A stretch of DNA of 6,227 nt. It comes from RGIG5612 sp045600845 (GTDB lineage Bacteria; Bacillota; Clostridia; Lachnospirales; Lachnospiraceae). A program made the position numbers and the translations under genes. The stretch covers positions 1-6,227 of the forward strand of contig JAZRYR010000029.1 of the NCBI GenBank assembly GCA_045600845.1, in the 5' to 3' direction. The notes below the pieces were generated by a model, which searched no databases, was not told where the DNA came from, and worked only from the letters and a program-made list of their open reading frames with translations. Below are positions 1 through 5,543 of this stretch, one piece after another (positions within the stretch are counted from its first letter, which is position 1; each line of letters starts with the position of its first letter).

Positions 1-28
1 CACAATTGCAGAAAGGAAAGGTGATTCA

Positions 29-283
29 ATGGCGAATAAGTCAACGGATTTAGCACATACCAAATGGCTGTGTAAATACCATATCGTCTTCACTCCGAAG
101 TATAGACGAAAAATAATATACAATCAATACAAAGAAGACCTGAGGGATATCCTCAAGCAGCTATGCTCCTACAAAGGGGTAGAGATTATGGAAAACAATT
201 TCAGAAAGAGATTAACATTCGACCCGGCTGTCGGAACACTCTTCTACCGGACTACCTTATCAAAAGGATCAAGTTCCGGATGA
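29..283 (+). pseudogene. tnpA: truncated IS200/IS605-family transposase TnpA (5' fragment with foreign tail)
   Basis: TnpA is the small Y1 HUH transposase that moves IS200/IS605 elements as single-stranded DNA. Residues 1-53 match the N-terminus of this family, with the run HTKWLCKYHIVFTPKYRRK and then an ending KGVEIME. In intact proteins this is followed by a GH...PDHVH segment containing the HUH metal site, and the catalytic tyrosine lies near residue 125-130. Here the similarity stops near base 190, and the frame continues for about 30 unrelated residues to a TGA at 281-283. Normal length is about 150 residues; this is 84. Both catalytic elements are missing, so it cannot be active. The ATG at 29 has a good Shine-Dalgarno (AAAGG at 17-21, 7 bases upstream). 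The element's left end would lie outside the window. Confidence 0.85.
190..275. other. unassigned junction segment between tnpA fragment and replication-protein fragment
   Basis: Similarity to TnpA ends near 190 and similarity to the helix-turn-helix protein begins near 275. No frame in between gives recognisable protein, and the replication-protein frame has a TAA at 213-215. The segment holds nested inverted repeats: CCGGA (247-251) with TCCGG (275-279), enclosing CCTT (255-258) with AAGG (264-267). IS200-type elements carry subterminal hairpins, so this could be the right end of an internally deleted copy, but that is only a guess. Confidence 0.35.
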
Positions 284-968
284 CTGGCACTATTCACTTA
301 ACGGACTGGCTGCACTGAACCGTGATGGACGGGACGGAGTGAGGACTGCCATACAGGAACTTGAAAAGTATGGGTTTATAGTGAGACGCAGGCTAAGAAA
401 TGAAGCAGGGCAGGTAGCTGATACCGAGTATATTATTTTTGAAAAGCCTAAGTCGGATTTTCCTACGCAGGCAAATCCAACGCAGGAAAAACCTACGCAG
501 GAGAATCCGACATTATTAAATACTAAAGAATCAAATACAGATATATCAAGTACTGAACAATCAATCCGGATGGACGGGGCAGGGCTGAAAAGAACCCGCG
601 TTGAGATCATAAAGGAAAACATTGATTATGATGTCCTGATTTTCGACAGACCTATGGATAAGGAACGCATTGACGAACTGGTTGAGATCATGGCTGATGT
701 TTTCTTTATAGGGAAAGATACCGTTCATATAGGAGACAGAAACATTCCGACAGAGGTTGTAAAGTCCCAGATGATGAAGCTGGATCAGAGCCACATACTG
801 TATGTCCTTGACAGGCTGGATGAATGCTCGGCTGACATTAGAAACATAAAAAGTTATCTGCTTGCATCCCTTTATAATGCACCCACGACCATGAGCAGCT
901 ATTGCTCAGCAAAAGTTAATTATGATATGCATAACAAAGATGGCCGGACTCTTGAAAAAATGACCTGA
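276..968 (+). pseudogene. N-terminally truncated helix-turn-helix replication-type protein with DUF6017-like C-terminus
   Basis: This resembles the replication-initiator-like proteins of integrative and conjugative elements in gut Clostridia: an N-terminal winged helix, a variable linker and a DUF6017-type C-terminal domain. The frame is open from 216. Recognisable sequence starts at PDDWHYSLNGLAALNRDG (276-329) and continues through the recognition-helix region AIQELEKYGFIVRRR. If the first available start, GTG at 339, is used, the product is 209 residues: wing 1-36, PTQ-rich linker 38-80, and C-terminal domain 90-197 with ELVEIMAD, EVVKSQMMKL, RNIKSYLLASLYNAPTT. The C-terminus looks complete. 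About 40-60 N-terminal residues, including the start of the DNA-binding domain, are missing and replaced by the segment next to the tnpA fragment. The GTG at 339 lies inside the domain and has only a poor ribosome site, so a functional protein is unlikely. A promoter for the next gene overlaps its 3' end. Confidence 0.75.
462..512 (+). repeat. tandem 15-bp coding repeat (PTQ-rich linker)
   Basis: Three in-frame 15-base units, each starting with CCT or CCA then ACGCAG, begin at 462, 477 and 492, and a partial fourth (CCGACA) starts at 507. They encode PTQAN, PTQEK, PTQEN, PT. The units lie in the linker between the helix-turn-helix and the C-terminal domain. Because each unit is a multiple of three bases, gain or loss changes only linker length. 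Confidence 0.85.
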
Positions 969-979
969 TGTTGTATAAT
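952..979 (+). promoter_or_regulatory. sigma-A-type promoter for the ABC exporter operon
   Basis: A -35 box TTGAAA (952-957) and a perfect -10 box TATAAT (974-979) are separated by 16 bases. The site overlaps the last codons of the replication-protein remnant and lies 33 bases before an ATG with a strong Shine-Dalgarno (GAGGA, 1003-1007). The -10 box is inside a 20-base segment with TTGT (971-974) and ACAA (987-990) ends that recurs at the VOC promoter. Confidence 0.7.
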
Positions 980-1011
980 TGATTAAACAAAATTTAAATT
1001 GTGAGGACGCT

Positions 1012-1366
1012 ATGAGCAAATAATTCGACGTCCTTTATGGAGAATTAGAGTTCAAAACATTTGATTCAGGGATAGAAGCTGTAGAGACAGTATTGACGAT
1101 GTGCTTGAAGATTAATGCCTGATATTCTGTTCTTGATAAATAAGGATGCAAAAAAACTGTCTGGAAAGAATCAATATGCCTCACAAAATCATCCGGCAGT
1201 TGCCGGTGTTTCCATGGAACTGCACCAAACGTTTCAGAAGAAATGAATACGGTGACATTACCAAACTTTACATATAAAGCGGGTTTTGAGAATGAAAAAA
1301 TTGTGGTTATATCAAGTAATAGAAAAATCAATGGAGAACAGTACAAGCGCTTTGCGGGTGTCTTTT
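1012..1366 (+). pseudogene. frame-broken 5' part of the ABC ATPase gene
   Basis: The ATG at 1012 has a Shine-Dalgarno GAGGA ending 4 bases upstream and a promoter in place, but the frame reads MSK then TAA (1021-1023). Reading past it gives FDVLYGELEFKTFDSG and on to LKINA at 1117. The sense continues in the next frame (1118-1234: PDILFLINKDAKKLSG ... GVSMELHQTF), returns to the first frame (1234-1365: SEEMNTVTLPNFTYKAGF ... QYKRFAGVF), and shifts once more at the T-run 1363-1366 into the long ATPase frame (FDWLCNVVHS). That is one nonsense codon plus three single-base-type shifts. The pieces join smoothly, which suggests one ancestral gene from 1012 to 2419 of about 468 codons. Functional translation from 1012 is not expected. 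I do not recognise the encoded region. Confidence 0.6.
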
Positions 1367-2419
1367 GACTGGCTTTGTAATGTAGTCCATTCTTACAAAG
1401 GGATTTTATATCTTCATGAACCAGAAGAGCAAAATCAGTATTGTATTCAGTTTAATGACAAAAAGATATGCTGTATCCCGGCGAATAAAGAAAACATAGA
1501 TTCTTTAAAAGATGCAAAAAGGGCCCGCCTTGAAAAAAGGACGATAAAGGAAGACGGCAAATTATCTTTCTGCCTGACATGCGACGAGGCAGACGCTTAT
1601 GGTGGAATCACTTTTTATCAAGGGGAAGAGACTAATTCCAAAGATTATCGAGAAGCAGTGGCATTATTCTCCGAAGTTGTTTATAAGGAACTCATGATTG
1701 GATTTTTTTATAGTGATGCGGAGGAAGTGCTACGAGCAGAGAATATTTGCATGAATTATTCCACCGATGGGTCCCAGTCAAATACTCTGGATAACGCTTC
1801 TTTAGTTGTCCACCGAGGTCAGCTCACCGTAATTATGGGCCGTTCTGGATGCGGAAAGTCTACTCTTTTGAATATCATTGGCGGAATGCTGACTCCGACG
1901 AGTGGAAAACTTTTTTACCACGGACAAGACATCATTGCTTACAACAGAAAACAGAAAACCGTATACCGCCGGGATGATGTGGGTTTTGTTTTCCAGAATT
2001 ATAATCTAATCAGTGATTTAACCGCACTGGAGAATGTGAATGTTGCAGCCGCGCTTTCGAAGAAAAAAGCATCCGCAGAAGATTTGCTCATAGAAGTGGG
2101 ATTAAAAAATAAAATTTCATCTTCCCCATCGAAAATGTCGGGCGGGGAGCAGCAAAGAGTTTCCATTGCTCGGGCCTTGATAAAACAACCCGAAATTCTT
2201 CTCTGTGATGAACCGACAGGAGCTTTGGACACAGATAATGCAAAAAAAATCATGACACTTCTTCAAAACATAACTCATGAACGGAATATCTGCGTCATCA
2301 TGGTCACCCATAACCCGGAGTTTATCCCCCTTGCAGATCATTATATTGAAATGCAAAACGGACGGATTATACAGGATATTTATCATCCATTTCCTTTTCT
2401 TGCTGAGGATATATTGTAA
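1286..2419 (+). CDS. ABC transporter ATP-binding protein, MacB/LolD type, with unrecognised N-terminal region
   Basis: This is the cytoplasmic ATPase that would power the adjacent FtsX-type permease. Residue numbers count from the TTG at 1286 (377 residues). The nucleotide-binding domain spans about 150-365 and is complete: Walker A GRSGCGKST (185-193), Q-loop FVFQNYNL (Gln 237), signature MSGGEQQR (284-291), Walker B EILLCDEP with Glu 309, D-loop GALD (312-315), switch His 342. Usual family length is 220-250 residues. The roughly 150 residues before the domain have no membrane segment and match no family I can name; they seem to be the end of a longer N-terminal region whose start is broken (1012-1366). 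The start is doubtful: TTG 1286, ATG 1292 and ATG 1331 all lack a clear Shine-Dalgarno. The ATPase core may therefore be poorly expressed or the gene may be a pseudogene. The permease follows after 20 bases. Confidence 0.85.
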   Translation: MRMKKLWLYQVIEKSMENSTSALRVSFDWLCNVVHSYKGILYLHEPEEQNQYCIQFNDKKICCIPANKENIDSLKDAKRARLEKRTIKEDGKLSFCLTCDEADAYGGITFYQGEETNSKDYREAVALFSEVVYKELMIGFFYSDAEEVLRAENICMNYSTDGSQSNTLDNASLVVHRGQLTVIMGRSGCGKSTLLNIIGGMLTPTSGKLFYHGQDIIAYNRKQKTVYRRDDVGFVFQNYNLISDLTALENVNVAAALSKKKASAEDLLIEVGLKNKISSSPSKMSGGEQQRVSIARALIKQPEILLCDEPTGALDTDNAKKIMTLLQNITHERNICVIMVTHNPEFIPLADHYIEMQNGRIIQDIYHPFPFLAEDIL

Positions 2420-2439
2420 AGGAACATAATAATAGAAAA

Positions 2440-4740
2440 ATGAATTATCGCAAAACCCTGTTACGGCTGATCCAAAGGGTCATGAAAAATAATCTTGTTT
2501 TATTTATTGCATTGGGAATAACTTATGCACTTTCTTATTCGCTTCTAGTAGTAGCGGTTTTTTTCTACCCTTCTATTAAGCAGACCTATAATCAATATAT
2601 ATCGGATTACAAAATACCGGAAGCAACAGTGCTTACAAAGTTAATGAATAAGGAAGATACGGATAGTATGATGAGTTCCGAAGAAACCGATCATTATTCT
2701 TTAAGTTTTACGGTGGAAAGTCAGACCCGGTTTGAAAATGGGAAAAATATTTCCTGCCGTTTTACTAATATTCCGAAAGACAGCGAGAAACGTTATTACG
2801 ACGTGAGAATTGGAGCAGATGCAGTCCTGGAAGAGGACAGCGTTCTGGTTTCTGCTTATTTTGCAGATGCTAACAACGTGAATGCCGGGGATAGGCTCAC
2901 AGTCCGGTACAATGAGGAAGAACATGAACTTACCATAACCAATATTGTTTCTATTCCGGAAACAATGGGAACAAACCGTAATGCCACATCCTGGTACGAC
3001 AGTAACGATTTTGCTTTCATATTCTTAAGCAATTCTCTGATGAATGAGATATTTGATTGTGAAGATTTCTGCAATCGTATCGATATCTGGTTTCAGAATC
3101 CGAAAGACGCAGATGAGGTGTTAACCCATATTCAGGACCAGCTGGGAGACGATGTGATTTCTGCTGAGAAATATGAGGGTTCAGAAACAGAAAAGCAAAT
3201 TAATAGTACTTGGGATGGAACAAAGGCTGCTGTAACTTATTTTCCAATATTTATTATTTGTGTCGCAGTGTTATTTTCTACACTTTTCTTTATTCAGATT
3301 GTTAACCGGGAAGATAAAACAAACGGAATCATGATGGCAATCGGTTATGATATCAAGCGGATGAGTCAGATTTTTTTGCGGTGTGCACTTCGTATCACAA
3401 TTATTTCAGCTGCTTTAGGCCTACCTTTGGGATTTCTATTGCTTCGCGTAATGTTAAAGCTTTATACAAAGGCGTATTTTTTCCCGATAATTTGTATCAC
3501 TGGAAAAATTTATGTTCTCCCGATTCTTGTTTTTGTAATAATTGCAGTAAGTACTGTATCGAGTATCCTTGCGTGTCTGAGTCTGCGTAATGTGGATCCG
3601 GCAAACATATTTAACGGGAATGGAGGAACTGCTGATAAAGAATTGCCGAGATGGTTAAGACGTTTGCGTGCAGGATTGTTTGTGAAACTAAGTATTATTT
3701 CGAATTATCGCAACCGTAAAAAAATTATTTTTTCCGTATTATGTGGGATTGCCTGCTTTATTCTGACCTTCCTGTCCTTTTCCATGATTTTCTCAAAAAA
3801 ATACACTCTCCGCTACGTTTTTGATGAACGCTATCGATACGACATGGCAATATGCTTCAATGGCGAAGATGCTGCGGAGGAATTCGAGAATCTGGATGGT
3901 ATTTCGGAAACGGAAAAAATTATAGAAAAATCGTACCAATATCAGGACGGAACCGTTTTAGTAACCGCTCTTCCGGACGCTCAGGGCATGATAACCATCC
4001 AGTCTGTAAAGGGAGAACCTTTGTCTATTCCGGAAGATGGAATCATTCTGGAAGAAGGATATGCCAGAGAACATGGTTTAAAAAAGGGCGATGTATATCT
4101 TCTGGAAGATTGTGAGCTTCTGGTTGTTGATATCGCAAGGGAGTACCACAACTCGGTTCAGTATATCTCATTCGCAACTTCCGAAAAGCTGGGACAGGAT
4201 GAGCCCAATGTTTTACTTATCCGAAAAGATGGAACCCGCAGTAAAGATGAAATCATATCCGAAGCGTCAAAAAAAGAAGGGTATCTGTATTATTATGATA
4301 AGGAGAGCCGCAGAGCTTGTGGAGAATCTATTTTATCGGCAATGGATGTTCCTAGTTACATCATTGCATTGTTAGCTTTTATTATAGGTGCGATTATTAT
4401 CTCAACAATGAACATTGTTACCATTACTCAAAATCGAAGAAAATATGCCATTCTTTATTTGACCGGAACGAGCACCTCTGGATTTTTGACAATGGCATTG
4501 CTTGAAGCAATTCCACAATTCATTATGACGCTGATAGTAGGCTTTGCGCCATCTTACTTCCTTACAAAACAATTGTTTTTAATGATGAGTGTTCCTTCCC
4601 ATGAATTTGTGCTTGTCAATCCTGTGAAAATTTTTCTTCTGTCTTCCCTTGTGGTTGCCCTTTACCTAATAATCGGTGTTTGCGTTACACTGATTAACAT
4701 TCGTAGGATAAATCACATAGAAGTGCTAAGTGAGAGGTAA
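2440..4740 (+). CDS. FtsX-like ABC transporter permease (two FtsX repeats)
   Basis: This is the membrane subunit partner of the preceding ATPase. The 766 residues contain about eight hydrophobic segments: 18-44, 265-288, 315-337, 355-382, 428-452, 637-662, 682-708 and 729-754. This gives two halves, each with a large extracytoplasmic domain (about 45-264 and 453-636) after its first helix and a three-helix FtsX domain. The cytoplasmic loops after helices 2 and 6 carry the usual coupling pattern (NREDKTNGIMMAIGYD; QNRRKYAILYLTGT), and both halves end in the familiar R-x-x-x-x-P/H style tail (RNVDPANIF; RRINHIEVL). This topology fits the MacB/FtsX superfamily of exporters, lipoprotein extractors and peptide-sensing complexes; the substrate cannot be inferred. 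The ATG at 2440 has an AAAGGA 16 bases upstream, overlapping the ATPase stop codon. This spacing is long, so translation may depend on coupling. The frame is intact, unlike the start of its partner. Confidence 0.88.
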   Translation: MNYRKTLLRLIQRVMKNNLVLFIALGITYALSYSLLVVAVFFYPSIKQTYNQYISDYKIPEATVLTKLMNKEDTDSMMSSEETDHYSLSFTVESQTRFENGKNISCRFTNIPKDSEKRYYDVRIGADAVLEEDSVLVSAYFADANNVNAGDRLTVRYNEEEHELTITNIVSIPETMGTNRNATSWYDSNDFAFIFLSNSLMNEIFDCEDFCNRIDIWFQNPKDADEVLTHIQDQLGDDVISAEKYEGSETEKQINSTWDGTKAAVTYFPIFIICVAVLFSTLFFIQIVNREDKTNGIMMAIGYDIKRMSQIFLRCALRITIISAALGLPLGFLLLRVMLKLYTKAYFFPIICITGKIYVLPILVFVIIAVSTVSSILACLSLRNVDPANIFNGNGGTADKELPRWLRRLRAGLFVKLSIISNYRNRKKIIFSVLCGIACFILTFLSFSMIFSKKYTLRYVFDERYRYDMAICFNGEDAAEEFENLDGISETEKIIEKSYQYQDGTVLVTALPDAQGMITIQSVKGEPLSIPEDGIILEEGYAREHGLKKGDVYLLEDCELLVVDIAREYHNSVQYISFATSEKLGQDEPNVLLIRKDGTRSKDEIISEASKKEGYLYYYDKESRRACGESILSAMDVPSYIIALLAFIIGAIIISTMNIVTITQNRRKYAILYLTGTSTSGFLTMALLEAIPQFIMTLIVGFAPSYFLTKQLFLMMSVPSHEFVLVNPVKIFLLSSLVVALYLIIGVCVTLINIRRINHIEVLSER

Positions 4741-4803
4741 GATCATCCCACCACCGGTCAACATCGATAAACTCCCCAACAGAATAAATTCCAGGATTTA
4801 TTG
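4741..4803 (-). pseudogene. possible remnant of a HI0933/BaiN-like flavoprotein C-terminus
   Basis: Read on the minus strand, 4803 to 4741 gives SINPGIYSVGEFIDVDRWWD. The part PGIYSVGEFIDVD resembles the conserved GLYFAGEILDVDG segment near the C-terminus of HI0933/BaiN-type NAD(P)/FAD-dependent oxidoreductases, where GGYNLQ normally follows. Here the sequence diverges right after DVD and then enters the end of the permease gene. There is a stop a few codons upstream of the match. If real, it is a scrap of about 20 codons left by a rearrangement. The match is short and could be chance. Confidence 0.25.
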
Positions 4804-4809
4804 AGCATG

Positions 4810-4837
4810 TTGATTAAGTAACATATTATTTTATAAT
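4810..4837 (+). promoter_or_regulatory. promoter-like sequence
   Basis: TTGATT (4810-4815) and TATAAT (4832-4837) are 16 bases apart, a good sigma-A arrangement, though the region is very AT-rich and such matches are easy to find there. No gene follows within 200 bases; the next clear landmark on the strand is the terminator at 5008-5039. Confidence 0.35.
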
Positions 4838-4960
4838 TTCAAAAAAAAGCGGAAAGCCTTGACTTTTTGGCTCCCCAAAATTTTGCAGGGTCTTCCATGT
4901 AGGGGCTTCCCACTTAAGGACATTTTATCCGTTGACGAGGAAAATGAATTATTCAGTCGT

Positions 4961-4976
4961 ACAAGTCCCGACTTGT
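4961..4976. repeat. perfect 16-bp palindrome
   Basis: ACAAGTC (4961-4967) and GACTTGT (4970-4976) form a perfect inverted repeat around CC. The two-base centre suits a dimeric protein-binding or recombination site better than an RNA hairpin. The function is unknown. Confidence 0.5.
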
Positions 4977-5007
4977 CGTGTTGATGGAAAATTAAATATA
5001 AGAAACT

Positions 5008-5039
5008 AAGTTGTCTGAATTAAATCAGGCAACTTTTTT
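5008..5039 (+). terminator. rho-independent terminator
   Basis: The stem AAGTTGTCTGA (5008-5018) pairs with TCAGGCAACTT (5025-5035) with a single G-T wobble, a six-base loop ATTAAA (5019-5024) separates the arms, and a run of six T follows (5034-5039). It is the only strong terminator on the + strand in the window. It lies 268 bases after the permease stop, so it could end the exporter transcript or a shorter transcript from the promoter-like site at 4810. Confidence 0.85.
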
Positions 5040-5060
5040 ATGGGCTCAAGGGAGGAATAT

Positions 5061-5190
5061 AGACGGAAGCGCCGGTTCCGGCACGGGCAAAGCCGCCAAA
5101 GCGCCGCCAGTGGCGGAAGAAGCGAGGCGGGTTTGTGACAGCGTCCGAAGAGCTCGACCGAAGGGGAGAGCGATTCGCAGACGCTGGAAG
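5061..5190. other. GC-rich block with consecutive hairpins (possible structured RNA or extragenic repeat element)
   Basis: By hand count 86 of 130 bases are G or C, far above the flanks. It contains GCCGG/CCGGC around TT (5071-5082), CCGCCA/TGGCGG around one G (5104-5116), and a longer stem: CAGCGTC (5139-5145) with GACGCTG (5180-5186), then CGAA (5146-5149) with TTCG (5174-5177), a GA/GA mismatch pair, then GCTC (5152-5155) with GAGC (5168-5171), closing a 12-base loop. This density of complementary arms suggests a folded RNA or a REP-like repeat, but which strand or whether it is multicopy cannot be told from one window. Confidence 0.5.
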
Positions 5191-5193
5191 GGC

Positions 5194-5210
5194 CTGTTCA
5201 AATCCCTTTT
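5194..5210 (+). repeat. imperfect direct repeat, copy 1
   Basis: CTGTTCAAATCCCTTTT here and CTGTTTAAATCCCTCTT at 5474-5490 agree at 15 of 17 positions, 280 bases apart. They may mark equivalent ends of two related repeats, or duplicated target sequence. Confidence 0.4.
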
Positions 5211-5237
5211 ATTGCAAAACCGTGTGTTGTTTACAAG

Positions 5238-5274
5238 TTGGTGGGGGAGAATTTCCATAAAATGCCCCCACTGG
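5238..5274. other. strong hairpin without T-run
   Basis: GTGGGGG (5241-5247) pairs perfectly with CCCCCAC (5265-5271), extendable outward by wobble pairs. Inside, ATTT (5251-5254) can pair with AAAT (5260-5263). No T-run follows on either side, so it is not a typical terminator. It may belong to the same repeat as the GC-rich block. Confidence 0.5.
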
Positions 5275-5473
5275 TTTAGTGCAGAGTGTGGTAAAAAGTG
5301 GACAAAATTAGGAAAATGAGGATAAATAAGAGGAATTTCCAAAATTCACAGTACAAAAACGCCAAGGATGAGCTTCTTCCGACATTTAAATGCGCGATAT
5401 TTTATTATCTGGGCATGAAAAACTTAAAAAGTCACTGAAAAAGAGGAATCGTGTATTTTTTCTTTTTTTTCGA

Positions 5474-5490
5474 CTGTTTAAATCCCTCTT
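5474..5490 (+). repeat. imperfect direct repeat, copy 2
   Basis: This is the second copy of the 17-base repeat at 5194-5210, with two mismatches. It ends where the -35 region of the VOC promoter begins. Confidence 0.4.
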
Positions 5491-5518
5491 TCACCCTAGA
5501 TTGCTGGTGTTGTATAAT
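5489..5518 (+). promoter_or_regulatory. promoter of the VOC gene with possible operator
   Basis: A perfect -10 box TATAAT (5513-5518) is preceded at 18 bases by a weak -35 match TTTCAC (5489-5494). The -10 box is enclosed by the inverted repeat TGTTG (5508-5512) / CAACA (5524-5528), with ATTG (5500-5503) and CAAT (5531-5534) further out, so a repressor site over the -10 region is plausible. A weak -35 would fit regulation. The ATG of the gene is 33 bases downstream. Confidence 0.6.
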
Positions 5519-5536
5519 GAATTCAACAATCAATAT

Positions 5537-5543
5537 GAGGAGG
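5537..5543 (+). promoter_or_regulatory. ribosome binding site fixing the VOC start
   Basis: GAGGAGG lies 8 bases before ATG 5552, a near-perfect anti-16S match at ideal spacing. It shows that translation starts at 5552 (or at ATG 5558) and not at the in-frame ATG at 5390, which would add 54 residues of AT-rich non-coding-like sequence. Confidence 0.85.

Noticed and set aside
290..622. Minus-strand open frame with VGFSCVGFSCVGFACVG repeats
   Set aside because: The repeats are the antisense reading of the 15-bp PTQ linker repeat; the + strand has the recognisable domains.
1035..1346. 103-codon minus-strand open frame
   Set aside because: It is antisense to the broken N-terminal part of the ATPase gene, with no ribosome site or recognisable domain; the + strand pieces join into a coherent protein.
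4783..4802. AATAAAT/ATTTATT hairpin after the permease as a terminator
   Set aside because: It is an A-T-only stem with no following T-run; it does not meet the usual criteria.
5011..5319. 102-codon + strand open frame through the GC-rich block
   Set aside because: It starts at a TTG inside the terminator stem, has no ribosome site and is rich in arginine/alanine because it reads through GC-rich inverted repeats.
5046..5342. 98-codon minus-strand open frame over the same block
   Set aside because: It mirrors the structured block and hairpin; there is no Shine-Dalgarno before its start and no recognisable domain.
5438..5470. A-rich/T-rich complementary tract (AAAAAGA and TCTTTTT) as a terminator
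   Set aside because: The stem would be almost only A-T with a long loop; too weak to call.
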